Position numbers and translations under genes: made by a program. A stretch of DNA of 64,000 bases from Microcoleus sp. FACHB-672. Its GTDB lineage: Bacteria; Cyanobacteriota; Cyanobacteriia; Cyanobacteriales; Oscillatoriaceae. Positions 9,052-17,847 of this stretch are shown here, in pieces (positions within the stretch are counted from its first letter, which is position 1; the number at the start of each line of letters is the position of its first letter). Under the pieces are notes generated by a model. That model made no database searches and was not told the DNA's origin. It worked only from the letters and a program-made list of their open reading frames with translations. The DNA lies in assembly GCF_014695725.1 (NCBI RefSeq), contig NZ_JACJOU010000032.1, positions 82,320-146,319 on the forward strand, read 5' to 3'.

Positions 9052-10098
9052 ATGGCTACAACGATAGATGATACAAAGCGGCTAGCAATTGGCGAAAGAT
9101 TAGCCGACCTGTTAGCATTTCAAAAATTTGTGATCTCTAACGATCAAAAACTATTAGCAGATTGCCCTTACGAAGATATTCGTGAACGTCTCCAAAATAT
9201 GCTTGAGGATGACCAAAAAAACCTAGGCATTGTAGAGACTGTAATCGTTCAATACGGCATCCAGTCTGAGTCAAATGATGCAACCAAGAAATTTCTGCAG
9301 CAGTTTGAGCAGATGATGGACGGCGAGGGGTTGTCTTACTACCAGCGACTCATTCAGCATGAACTACTCAAGCATGGTCAAGCCATGAGTGGAATCGTTA
9401 TCCACAAAGCCGCGCAGGTGGTAGGAGCTGATATTGAATTAGCAATTGGGCCTTTGAATACCGTCAATTTCGAGGGTCGTGCTCACCAAGAACAGCTTAA
9501 AGGAATGCTCGAATTGGTGGGTGTGCGCGAAATGACCGGCAAAGATCCAGATCAGGGACTCTGGGCACGGGTGCAAGATGCAATCGCTGCATTTTCAGGG
9601 GTTGCCGGCAGCGTGATGACCCAAAATACTGACAAACAGGATATGAATATCCAGACCCTTATCCGGCTGGATCACAATAAGGTGAATACTATCTTCACCG
9701 AAATTGGAGCGACGAAAGATCCTCAAAAGCTCCAAGAGTATTTCGCACAACTGTACAAAGATTTGTTAGCACACGCTCAAGCTGAAGAAGAAATCGTCTA
9801 TCCAAGAGTTCGCTCCTTCTATGGCGACGATAATACTCAAGAGCTGTTTGATGAGCAAAAAGAAATGAAGCGGATGCTAGACGAAATCAAGTCTATTGAT
9901 ACCGCTTCAGCCGACGAATTCCGCTCAAAAGTTAAACAGCTAATGGAGGCTGTTGGCGATCACATTCGTCAGGAAGAAAGCACGATGTTCGCAGCAATCG
10001 ACAAAAATTGCAACGACTCGCAAAAAGAGCAAATGGCAACTGAATTCAAGGCTGCTAAAAAGAAAATTCAGGAAGAAATGGCAGCCTCTATGAAATAA
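9052..10098 (+). CDS. Hemerythrin (HHE) domain protein
   Basis: 348 aa helical protein with no signal peptide. The C-terminal half (about residues 203-330) is a hemerythrin/HHE domain with the iron-ligand pattern: His in IRLDHNKV, then HAQAEEEIVYP, then HIRQEES. This would form a di-iron site that binds O2, NO or senses redox. The N-terminal half is also helical with HE/HG motifs (QHELLKHGQAMSG) and may be a degenerate second module. A GAAGGAG ribosome site supports the ATG. A perfect-looking terminator hairpin follows at 10273. A monocistronic stress or O2-sensing protein is likely; the exact role is unknown. Confidence 0.82.
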   Translation: MATTIDDTKRLAIGERLADLLAFQKFVISNDQKLLADCPYEDIRERLQNMLEDDQKNLGIVETVIVQYGIQSESNDATKKFLQQFEQMMDGEGLSYYQRLIQHELLKHGQAMSGIVIHKAAQVVGADIELAIGPLNTVNFEGRAHQEQLKGMLELVGVREMTGKDPDQGLWARVQDAIAAFSGVAGSVMTQNTDKQDMNIQTLIRLDHNKVNTIFTEIGATKDPQKLQEYFAQLYKDLLAHAQAEEEIVYPRVRSFYGDDNTQELFDEQKEMKRMLDEIKSIDTASADEFRSKVKQLMEAVGDHIRQEESTMFAAIDKNCNDSQKEQMATEFKAAKKKIQEEMAASMK

Positions 10099-10272
10099 GA
10101 GCAAGCATTTTGATGGACTGAGGGCTGAGCAGGGCATTGTTGATGGTTAACTAACAATGCAACAGCAAAGTTGCCAGCATTTGCTAGAACAGCAAAGAAG
10201 CTGAACTCAGGTTTTACAGGACAAAACTTCAGTCCATTCAAGAAAAGCTTTCTGTGTTCCATGTTAAGCTTG

Positions 10273-10303
10273 AACCCGGTAGTTTATAAAACTATCGGGT
10301 TTT
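10273..10303 (+). terminator. Rho-independent terminator-like hairpin
   Basis: A 13-bp stem (AACCCGGTAGTTT paired with its complement, one G-U pair) closes a three-base loop and is followed by T residues. It lies about 175 bp after the hemerythrin stop and before the cupin gene. Confidence 0.75.
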
Positions 10304-10330
10304 ACTCGTTAGAATGATCATTCTTTTTTT

Positions 10331-10696
10331 ATGCCACAACTCATTGAACAACCAGTCCGTATTGAAGCAGTTGGTAACAAACCCAAACTGATTGACGAGT
10401 ACATCGGTCGGATTAGCACGGAAACGGAAGCACTTAGCATCGCTCTCATGCGTTCTCCTAGCGGGTGGGTTGAACCTGGGCAATGTCCGAAATTTGATGA
10501 ATTTACTGTTGTTCTTAAAGGCACGCTTTGCGTCGAGTTTGAAAACGGAAAGATGGAGGTGTGTGCGGGACAGGCTGTGATTACGAAAAAAGGAGAATGG
10601 GTGCGTTACAGCACACCGACTGAAGAAGGAGCAGAATATATTGCTGTTTGCTTGCCGGCATTTTCGCCCGATACTGTCTGTCGGGACTCTATTTAA
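10331..10696 (+). CDS. Small cupin-domain protein
   Basis: 121 aa, a single conserved beta-barrel. The motifs DEFTVVLKGTLCVEFENG and AGQAVITKKGEWVRY are the two cupin motifs, but the classical metal-binding His pair of motif 1 is absent. Only Glu and acidic residues remain, so metal binding is doubtful. The start ATG follows an AT-rich stretch; no neighbour suggests a pathway. It may be a small-molecule-binding or isomerase-type cupin; substrate unknown. Confidence 0.78.
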   Translation: MPQLIEQPVRIEAVGNKPKLIDEYIGRISTETEALSIALMRSPSGWVEPGQCPKFDEFTVVLKGTLCVEFENGKMEVCAGQAVITKKGEWVRYSTPTEEGAEYIAVCLPAFSPDTVCRDSI

Positions 10697-10731
10697 AAGT
10701 TTGCACCTCCGTATATCGGATAACAAATTAT

Positions 10732-10757
10732 TTGCCGTTATTAACCTATAACGGCAA
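10732..10757 (+). terminator. Terminator-like hairpin after the cupin gene
   Basis: Perfect 10-bp stem TTGCCGTTAT / ATAACGGCAA with a six-base loop, about 35 bp after the cupin stop codon, followed by TCGTTT. The T run is weak. Confidence 0.6.
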
Positions 10758-10978
10758 TCGTTTGGAATATTCTTGGAAGTTTATTAAATAAAAGGCTTTG
10801 AAACTTCTGCCAGTTTAAATGAATGATTGTCACAGTCAATAAATTAAATTAACTTAAACTATCTACAGGCAAACAAGCCCTCGGACTGATGGCTCCTTTA
10901 GGGCTTAATGATAATAATTAGTTAAAACAAGAAATAATCTGTTATTCGAGATTTTCCTATTTTGGCAAAAAGATAAAC

Positions 10979-11653
10979 ATGAATAGCTCAGATGTCAAGA
11001 CGACCCCAGATCAGGCCGAGTTGTGGCAAATTTACCTGAAGGGAATGCAAAAATTAGCTCAGCTTTGGGCAGAATCACTAGAGCAATCATTAAAGATTGC
11101 CGGCAAAAAGATGGTTGGCGAACAATCAGGATTTCTCGAAATAACTGAACTCTACTGGAGCATCTATGAAAGAACCTTTGGCAGCGCTCTGCAAAGCCCA
11201 AACTTCGGGTACAGCCGTGAGTTTAACAACAAACTGCTGAAGGGTTTTGATGCTTGGATACAATTTACCAAGGCAACTTTTGATTATCAAGGCGTGCTGG
11301 TTGAGGTTTGGATGAAAGCCTTTGAGGAACTGATGCGGGAGTTGGCATCTTCCGAGGAAACGGGTAAAACCGTTCAAAACTGGCAGCAGCTTTTACAAGT
11401 CTGGAGTGGTGCATTTGACCGAGTATTCGCACAGAAATTTGGTTCAGAAGATGCTGTTGCACTTCAGGGGAAATTCTTAAACGCAGCCATGACCTATAAA
11501 TTCCAGCAGCAACAGCTAACGGAAGTGTTTTTGAAAATGTATAATTTGCCGACCCGGAGCGAAATAGACGAGATTCATCGCAACATTTATGAGCTGCGGA
11601 AGGAAATTAAAAGCCTTAACAAAGCTTTGGTAGAATCCCAGGCTAAAGGTTGA
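10979..11653 (+). CDS. phaE: Class III PHA synthase subunit PhaE
   Basis: 224 aa, helical, soluble. It pairs with PhaC to form the class III polyhydroxyalkanoate synthase that polymerises (R)-3-hydroxybutyryl-CoA on granules. Identification rests on the family-typical C-terminal segment LPTRSEIDEIHRNIYELRK, Trp-rich helices such as FDAWIQFTKATFDYQ, and the adjacent phaC 97 bp downstream. It is shorter than the roughly 330-360 residues usual for PhaE, the difference lying in the N-terminal/central part. It starts at the ATG at 10979. It belongs to a PHA locus with phaA and phaB 3 kb further on. Confidence 0.9.
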   Translation: MNSSDVKTTPDQAELWQIYLKGMQKLAQLWAESLEQSLKIAGKKMVGEQSGFLEITELYWSIYERTFGSALQSPNFGYSREFNNKLLKGFDAWIQFTKATFDYQGVLVEVWMKAFEELMRELASSEETGKTVQNWQQLLQVWSGAFDRVFAQKFGSEDAVALQGKFLNAAMTYKFQQQQLTEVFLKMYNLPTRSEIDEIHRNIYELRKEIKSLNKALVESQAKG

Positions 11654-11750
11654 ACGATAAAAACTAATTCGTCTTAATTTTGTAATTCTCTTTAGTGTAT
11701 TTTTCTACTTCTATAATTAGAGTAGACCAGCGAGTGAATGACTATCCGCT

Positions 11751-12821
11751 ATGACTGCAAAATATCAAGTTAGCGATTGGGATCTAACCCAAAAGCTGGG
11801 CAGAGGCATGGAGATTTTAAATCGGCTGCGCGAGGAAGACATTCAGGTTGGGGTGACCCCCAAGGAAGAAGTCTACCGAGAGGACAAGGTGGTGCTTTAC
11901 CGCTTTATGCCAAAGGTGGAATCTTCGCTTAACATCCCCATCCTGATTAGTTACGCTTTACTCAATCGTCCCTCTATTGTGGATTTACAGGAAGGGCGAT
12001 CTCTCGTTGCTAACCTACTCAACCTTGGCCTGGATGTTTACCTCATCGACTGGGGTTATCCGAGTCGAGCAGATCGTTGGCTGACCCTCGACGACTACAT
12101 CAATGGTTATATCAATAATTGTGTGGATGTAGTCCGCGACCGCCACCAGTTAGAGGCTATTAATTTGTTGGGGATTTGTCAGGGAGGAAGCTTCAGCCTT
12201 TGCTACAGTTCCCTTTACCCAGAGAAGGTGAAAAACCTGATTGTTATGGTGACTCCGGTTGATTTTCACATCAATGAGGGACTTCTCAACCTTTGGGGTG
12301 GATGCACTTTAGGTTCACAAGCTCTAGACGTGGATCTTATGGTGGATACGCTGGGTAATATTCCGGGTGACTTCTTGAACTTAGAGTTTATAATGCTGAA
12401 GCCTTTTCAGTTAGGAGTTCAGAAGTATATAGACCTTATAGAAACAATCGACTCTGAAGACAAGTTGCTCAACTTTCTGCGGATGGAAAAGTGGATTTTT
12501 GATAGTCCTGACCAAGCTGGAGAAGCCTACCGGCAGTTTATGAAGGATTTCTACCAGCAAAACAAACTTATTAAAGGTCAGGTCGAAATTGGGAAGAAGC
12601 GAGTGGATTTGGGTAATATTTGCATACCAATTTTGAACATTTACGCCGAGCAGGATCACCTAGTTCCTTCAGCATCCTCCTTAGCGCTTCAAAAATATAT
12701 TGGTAGCGAAGATTACACAGTGCGCTCCTTCCCAGTTGGCCACATCGGAATGTACGTGAGTAGTAAGGTGCAGCGAGACCTTGCTCCAACGATCGCCGAT
12801 TGGCTTAAGGTGCGAACCTAA
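11751..12821 (+). CDS. phaC: Class III PHA synthase catalytic subunit PhaC
   Basis: 356 aa alpha/beta-hydrolase-fold polymerase. The lipase-box variant GICQGG places the catalytic cysteine at Cys143. Asp302 (AEQDHLVP) and His331 (FPVGHIGMY) complete the triad, as in the well-studied class III enzyme of Allochromatium. The length is normal for class III PhaC. It uses (R)-3-hydroxyacyl-CoA and works as a complex with PhaE, encoded just upstream in the same direction. The polymer is an intracellular carbon and redox store. Monomer supply genes phaA and phaB follow after a VKOR-like gene and a 1.3-kb gap. No promoter was pinned down between phaE and phaC, so co-transcription is likely. Confidence 0.95.
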   Translation: MTAKYQVSDWDLTQKLGRGMEILNRLREEDIQVGVTPKEEVYREDKVVLYRFMPKVESSLNIPILISYALLNRPSIVDLQEGRSLVANLLNLGLDVYLIDWGYPSRADRWLTLDDYINGYINNCVDVVRDRHQLEAINLLGICQGGSFSLCYSSLYPEKVKNLIVMVTPVDFHINEGLLNLWGGCTLGSQALDVDLMVDTLGNIPGDFLNLEFIMLKPFQLGVQKYIDLIETIDSEDKLLNFLRMEKWIFDSPDQAGEAYRQFMKDFYQQNKLIKGQVEIGKKRVDLGNICIPILNIYAEQDHLVPSASSLALQKYIGSEDYTVRSFPVGHIGMYVSSKVQRDLAPTIADWLKVRT

Positions 12822-12832
12822 AACAGTATTTG

Positions 12833-13369
12833 TTATTGTTTGATACTTGCTTCCTTGTTCTCGTTGCGGCGTCCGAACAGGGTGCGAACAGCAGTAAAAA
12901 CTTCGGGCGCTGCGAGGACGATGGATGCCAACGAGGCAACCGTCGCAACTTGGCAATATTCACAAAACGCTTTGTTCTCGCTCCATTCTTCACGCGCTAG
13001 CTCGGCAGAAACAACTCCATCTAACACGAGCTTAACGCCCATTGCGATGGGGAGAAGCGGATTGCGCCTAGCGCGATCAAGACCACCCGCCGCAGCCAAC
13101 CAGGCGCTAAGGGCATAGTTAACCACCATTATTGGCCCATCGGGTGAGTTAAACCGGCTGTAAGCGTAATTAGAAGCGTCAACGCGATCTGCATCGAAAA
13201 GCTTTTGTCCTGGAGGATCGGGTAGGTGACTGACGACGCCGGTTTGGTAGAGGGTAACGAGTTGTCCCATTGAACCTCCGAGCATAGACAAGCCGATAAT
13301 TGCTCGCCGGCGCGTCATGTCGGGGTTCTTTCCTTTACGCAATTCCTCACTTAGTTGTAATGGCTCCAT
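12833..13369 (-). CDS. VKOR-like membrane protein with only the CxxC pair
   Basis: 178 aa from the ATG at 13369, preceded by AGAGGA; an internal ATG at 13318 is an alternative. There are three or four hydrophobic segments (around IIGLSMLGGSMGQLVTLYQ, VVNYALSAWLAAAGG, LPIAMGVKLVLDGVV and VATVASLASIVLAAP) and the motif FCEYCQ. Together these match the vitamin K epoxide reductase fold that oxidises DsbA-like proteins using quinone. Unusually, the periplasmic loop Cys pair of VKOR is missing (the equivalent stretch reads FDADRVDASNYAYSRF). There is also no fused thioredoxin domain, which cyanobacterial VKORs normally have. It may be a divergent paralogue with another job. It is convergent with phaC, 11 bp apart. 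Confidence 0.65.
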   Translation of the reverse strand: MEPLQLSEELRKGKNPDMTRRRAIIGLSMLGGSMGQLVTLYQTGVVSHLPDPPGQKLFDADRVDASNYAYSRFNSPDGPIMVVNYALSAWLAAAGGLDRARRNPLLPIAMGVKLVLDGVVSAELAREEWSENKAFCEYCQVATVASLASIVLAAPEVFTAVRTLFGRRNENKEASIKQ

Positions 13370-13782
13370 AAGGCGCAATCCTCTAAAACGTATGGGTTGG
13401 CAAGGCAGCAAGAAAACCGGGGTTTCCGAGGCAGTGCGTCAATGAGAGCGCTCTGCGCTTGCTGCGGATGAATTTCCTACTATTTTGGTGAATCCTGTTG
13501 AATGCGTACACTTACGCAGGAGGTAGTTTTAAAACGCTCTCTTGGAAAGGTGTGTATTTATTACTACAAGTCGGCTTAAGACTGTATCTTTAATCCCAAG
13601 TGTTTTAACTGGGAGCCGGCAAGATGATCTGCAAGGGAGAGCCAACGCTAAAGTGTAGGATAGGCTCTATTTTTCTTGATTTTCAGTTCGATTTTTATGA
13701 GTTAAGATTGGGCAAATTTGTTGAAGTTCAGCAGATTTTTATTGTTTAATTGTATTCAACATCACACAACCGATTAAGAGTG

Positions 13783-13859
13783 ATTCCCTTCTCTAGATAG
13801 ATGAGCCGACAAAAGTGATTAAAATTAATTCCCTACTTTAGATAGATGAGCCGAAAAAA
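13783..13859. repeat. Imperfect 45-bp tandem duplication
   Basis: Two copies of a segment starting ATTCCCT and containing TAGATAGATGAGCCGA begin at 13783 and 13828. The second copy is cut short. It lies in the 1.37-kb gap between the VKOR-like gene and phaA, which is otherwise AT-rich apart from the phasin relic. Confidence 0.7.
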
Positions 13860-14090
13860 CAGAAAAGTTATAGTTTAGCTAATTGCTTTTTTTGAGGTTA
13901 AGAAACTTAAAGTTAAATAAAAAATTATTTCATTTAACAATGCTTTACCCTAAGAAATCTTTCCTAAACACTAGAGGGTTTTCTTAATAAACCAGAAAAA
14001 TGTTTGTAAAGGCAAAAATTTAATAATGACTTTACAAACTGCCCATAGGAAAACTGAAGACAACTCTAGCAGTCACCCAGCTCTTTTGAG

Positions 14091-14354
14091 TTATCGCTTC
14101 CGTAGGATATTGAAGTAGCTTTCCCAAAATTGCTTTTGGGTTTCAATTGATAGACGAGCTACCAAAGCTTGGAACTCCAAAGAACTGGTCATCACCTGTT
14201 CCTGAAATTTTAAGGTGTTCTCGAATGTATCTCGAAAGTTTCACGTGTTGAAATTTTCCCTACCTGGTATCGTAGATGTCTAGCTATTTAAAATCCCTCG
14301 TCGTGTATCGCTCAACTGTCTTAAAAATTGGTCGAAGTCACTTCTCCAAATCAT
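14091..14354 (-). pseudogene. phaP: Dead phasin-like gene (two in-frame stop codons)
   Basis: An 88-codon frame with an excellent ribosome site (AAGGAG, 8 nt before the ATG at 14354) that runs to TAA at 14091. It is broken by TAG at codon 25 (14280-14282) and TGA at codon 38 (14241-14243). The frame stays open and protein-like across both. Before the first stop it reads MIWRSDFDQFLRQL. After the second it contains FENTLKFQEQVMTSSLEFQ and ARLSIETQKQFWESYFN, ending RKR. The amphipathic, Gln-rich helices and the QKQFWESYF pattern resemble small cyanobacterial phasins, which coat PHA granules, and the locus is the PHA cluster. Codon 25 is one base change from Trp and codon 38 one base change from Ser. 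The identity is my inference; the two stop codons are directly visible. Confidence 0.6.
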
Positions 14355-14737
14355 TATCTTTCTCCTTCGATTGTCTTATTTGATACAAATTGGCTTGTAT
14401 ACTGTTTAACCAACGTTGCAACTAATCATTTTAGTGAATTAAAAAGATAGTTTCAATGATATTAACTGTCTTAAGCAAAATCTCCTTTTTGCAGAACTCG
14501 CTTTTTAAAATTTTATCTAAAGTATAGAAAATTGTGAAATGAGTTATATTAATCCATAAAAAGTATCAAATAATTACTAAATCAACCCAGATAATTTATA
14601 AGTACAATAAAGTTAGATAAAGCTTTTATAAATGGTGAAAATTTGTTGATACTACCAATGAAATTCACTTTCACAAGCCTCTTGCTTTAAGTTGGTAGGG
14701 CTTGAAGACGCAACACTCTAAAAAATGGTGAAGATGT

Positions 14738-15931
14738 ATGCAAGAAGCTTATATTGTCTCAGCAGTACGCACGCCGCTCGGTCGGTTTGGAGGAGTCCTT
14801 GCCGGCTTTTCTCCAGTGGACTTAGGTGCCCATGTCATGCGAGCAGCCTGGGAAAAAACAGGACTATCCGGGGACGCTTTAGATTTGTACATCTTTGGCA
14901 ACGTACTCAGGGCGGGGCATGGGCAGTCCTTAGCCCGTCAGGCAGCTTTTAAGGCTGGAATTCCAGAGACGGTGAACGGGTATGCTGTGGATATGGTTTG
15001 CTCGTCGGGAATGATGAGTGTGATGAACGCTGCCACAACAATCCGCGCTGGTGAAGCCGAACTGGTACTTGCTGGGGGAATGGAATCGATGTCCCAAACC
15101 GGCTTTTTCCTATCTCACCGAGCGAGATGGGGTTACAAACTTTTGCTGGGTTCCCCAGAGCAACTCACCGATATCTTGCTCTACGATGGTCTCACCGATC
15201 CCACCACAGCTGAAGCGATGGGAGAGCAAGCTGAGCGGCTGGCAGAAGCTTACGATGTTAAGCGGGCTGACTTGGACAATGTTGCGCTTTACTCACAGCA
15301 ACGAGCAGCGATTGCAACCGAAAAAGGCTGGCTGAAAAAGGAAATCGCACCGATTGAGATCGAAGGGAAAAAAGGGTTGCAAATCGTAGATAAAGACGAG
15401 GGAATCCGTCCCGAACTTACCTTAGAAAGTCTTGCCAAACTAAAACCGGCATTCCGGGAAGAAGGAGTGTTCACTGCCGGCAATAGCAGTCAAATATCAG
15501 ACGGAGCAGCCGGTCTTGTCTTAGCAAGCGCTAGCGCTGTAGAACGTTACAACCTCCAGCCTCTAGCGCGGGTGATTGGAGGAACCTGGGTCGGTGGGGA
15601 AGCTTGGCGTTTTCCCGAAGTTCCGATCCTGGCAGTCAACAAGCTTTTAGACAAGCTCAAAATGAAAGTAACCGATTTTGACTTGTTCGAGAATAACGAA
15701 GCGTTCGCTCTAAGTAGCGTCCTGTTTAATCGCGTGCTGGGCATTCCTTACGAAAAGCTGAATGTTTATGGCGGCGCGATCGCTTTAGGGCATCCCATCG
15801 GCGCTTCTGGGGCACGAATTATCGTCACCCTACTTAATGCCTTGCAGGAGCGAAATGGGCATCGAGGGATGGCAGCCGTTTGTCATGGAACTGGTGGCGG
15901 AACGGCGATTGCGCTGGAGCGGCTTAGCTAA
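14738..15931 (+). CDS. phaA: Acetyl-CoA acetyltransferase (beta-ketothiolase) PhaA
   Basis: 397 aa biosynthetic thiolase that condenses two acetyl-CoA to acetoacetyl-CoA, first step of PHB synthesis. The catalytic residues are Cys88 (DMVCSSGMMS), His352 (GHPIGASG) and Cys382. The latter sits in CHGTGGG, a variant of the usual CIGGGQG. The NEAFA motif is at 320-324. Full length for the family. The start ATG at 14738 gives the typical MQEAYIVSAVRTPLG. phaB follows 98 bp downstream, so phaA-phaB form an operon. A long AT-rich leader precedes it, likely carrying the promoter. Confidence 0.95.
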   Translation: MQEAYIVSAVRTPLGRFGGVLAGFSPVDLGAHVMRAAWEKTGLSGDALDLYIFGNVLRAGHGQSLARQAAFKAGIPETVNGYAVDMVCSSGMMSVMNAATTIRAGEAELVLAGGMESMSQTGFFLSHRARWGYKLLLGSPEQLTDILLYDGLTDPTTAEAMGEQAERLAEAYDVKRADLDNVALYSQQRAAIATEKGWLKKEIAPIEIEGKKGLQIVDKDEGIRPELTLESLAKLKPAFREEGVFTAGNSSQISDGAAGLVLASASAVERYNLQPLARVIGGTWVGGEAWRFPEVPILAVNKLLDKLKMKVTDFDLFENNEAFALSSVLFNRVLGIPYEKLNVYGGAIALGHPIGASGARIIVTLLNALQERNGHRGMAAVCHGTGGGTAIALERLS

Positions 15932-16029
15932 TTTCAAGCTTTGAATAGCAATTCTGAAAAGGAGATTTCAAGATGCCGGCAGATTGTTGTTTTGATAATT
16001 CAGAAATCTCTAATTAAAGAGTGTAGCTC

Positions 16030-16752
16030 ATGGCTTCTTTAAAACTGGAAGATAAAGTCATTTTAGTAACCGGCGGGAATCGCGGAATCGGAGCAGCCAT
16101 TGTTGCTCTGTTACAGGAATTAGGCAGCAAGGTTGCCTACACCTACCGCAGTAATTGCGATGCTCAACAGGGGGCTTTGGCAATTCAAGCCGATGTTACC
16201 GACAAAGCAGCAATGGAGGCAGTGGCAGAACAAGTTGAACAGAAACTAGGGCCAATTTATGGCGTGGTGGCGAATGCTGGAATTACCAGCGACAACTTTT
16301 TTCCCAAACTGACAACTGAAGACTGGGATGCCGTAATCGACACGAATTTGAAAGGAGTTTACAACACGCTCACTCCCGTGATCCCCAAGATGTACGAGCG
16401 CACAGAAGGCTCTGTTGTTTGTATCTCCTCCATTTCTGGTGAACGGGGAAACCTCGGTCAAACCAACTACGCGGCATCTAAGGCGGCGGTGATTGGTTTC
16501 GCCAAATCCCTCGCGAGAGAGGCAGCGCGATACGGGGTACGAATCAACGCGGTTTCACCGGGATTCATTGAAACTGATATGGTCAAGTCAGTTCCAGACA
16601 AAGTCAAAGAGCGCATTGTATCCGAGATTCCCTTTCGTCGCTTCGGTAAACCGGAAGAAGTTGCCTGGGCAGTCGCCTTTTTACTGTCGCCGGTTGCTAG
16701 TAGCTACATAACCGGCGAAGTTCTGAGAGTCAACGGTGCCCATTACACATGA
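16030..16752 (+). CDS. phaB: Acetoacetyl-CoA reductase PhaB
   Basis: 240 aa classical SDR that reduces acetoacetyl-CoA to (R)-3-hydroxybutyryl-CoA with NADPH. The cofactor motif GGNRGIG is at residues 15-21, NAG at 82-84, catalytic Ser134, Tyr147 and Lys151 (YAASK), and PGFIETDM follows. The sequence alone cannot separate it from FabG (3-oxoacyl-ACP reductase). Its position between phaA and the alpha/beta hydrolase, and the phaE-phaC genes upstream, make PhaB the better call. It starts at the ATG at 16030 after a weak purine-rich site. Confidence 0.9.
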   Translation: MASLKLEDKVILVTGGNRGIGAAIVALLQELGSKVAYTYRSNCDAQQGALAIQADVTDKAAMEAVAEQVEQKLGPIYGVVANAGITSDNFFPKLTTEDWDAVIDTNLKGVYNTLTPVIPKMYERTEGSVVCISSISGERGNLGQTNYAASKAAVIGFAKSLAREAARYGVRINAVSPGFIETDMVKSVPDKVKERIVSEIPFRRFGKPEEVAWAVAFLLSPVASSYITGEVLRVNGAHYT

Positions 16753-16824
16753 GGGTTAAATTGTAGGGAGTACCGGCGACAAGCCCCACGCTAATTACAT
16801 TGAGATAATTGATAGGAGTTAACT

Positions 16825-17679
16825 GTGAAAATCGAGGTTGAAGAACGGCGAATTAATGTAAATGGTTTAACCACCCGCTACTTTAAAGCCGGCAATGAGG
16901 GTCTACCGTTAGTGCTGCTACATGGAGATAGTGCTAGCGCTTTGGATTGGTCTTGGGTGCTTGCCAAACTCGGAGCAACTCACACGGTCTACGCACCGGA
17001 CTTTCCAGGTTTCGGCGACAGTGCTAAACCCAACCGCGAGTATTCCCTGGAGTTTCTCAAGCAGTTCCTGATTGATTTTATGGAGACGCTAGGAATCGAG
17101 CGGGCGGTGGTGGCCGGCAATTCACTCGGAGGTCAGATTGCCCTACGCTTTGCCCTGTCGCGTCCCGAACAAGTCGCAGCTTTGGTGCTGGTAGACAGTT
17201 CTGGACTGGGTTACTCAGTCACCCCCCTTTTGACTCAGTTCGCAATCCCTGTGTATGGTGATCTGGCGATCACTGGGTGCAAAACGCCTCCGGGCGCTAA
17301 GATGCGGTCTTGGTTACGGGCAACGCTGTTTTTCGCTCACCCTTCGCGGGTTCCTGATGTGTGGATAGCAGAACAAGAGCGAATGGCGCAAATGGGCGGT
17401 TTTCTGGAAGCCACTCTGTCCTCACTGCGTGCCCAGGTGAATGTATTTGGACAGTACCAGGTGTTGCTCGACTCGCTAGGGCAGTTGCAGATGCCGACGC
17501 TTGTGATCTGGGGGACGGAGGATCGGGTTTTCCCAAAAGAGCAAGCACAGGATGCAGTGAGCCGGTTAAAGCAAGGACAACTCGCCTTGCTCCCCGACTG
17601 CGGTCACTTACCTCATGTCGAGCGGCCAGAACTTTTTAGTGCCGAGCTGAGCAAGTTTCTCAATCAAGTTGTTGCTTAG
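16825..17679 (+). CDS. Alpha/beta-fold hydrolase
   Basis: 284 aa starting at GTG (16825), supported by TAGGAG 5 nt upstream. Oxyanion motif LLHGDSAS, nucleophile Ser100 in AGNSLGG, acid Asp in WGTEDRVF and His in DCGHLPHVE complete the triad. It lies 72 bp after phaB in the same direction, so it is probably part of the phaAB operon. A lipase box of the GxSxGG type and this setting could suit a 3-hydroxybutyrate oligomer hydrolase or thioesterase, but no feature proves a substrate. It lacks the signal peptide of extracellular depolymerases. Confidence 0.85.
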   Translation: MKIEVEERRINVNGLTTRYFKAGNEGLPLVLLHGDSASALDWSWVLAKLGATHTVYAPDFPGFGDSAKPNREYSLEFLKQFLIDFMETLGIERAVVAGNSLGGQIALRFALSRPEQVAALVLVDSSGLGYSVTPLLTQFAIPVYGDLAITGCKTPPGAKMRSWLRATLFFAHPSRVPDVWIAEQERMAQMGGFLEATLSSLRAQVNVFGQYQVLLDSLGQLQMPTLVIWGTEDRVFPKEQAQDAVSRLKQGQLALLPDCGHLPHVERPELFSAELSKFLNQVVA

Positions 17680-17847
17680 ACATCTCTTCCTCGCTGTCAA
17701 CCTTGCGACTGATGTAGGTAAGTTGACTGTCAAGTAATTATTAAGAAAAGTAAATTTTCTAGATTTCTAGCAAACTCAACGTTTCTAGATTGACTGTACT
17801 TGGCATAGCGAAAGAATTTGCAGTAAGAACTTTAAGGAGTAACATCG

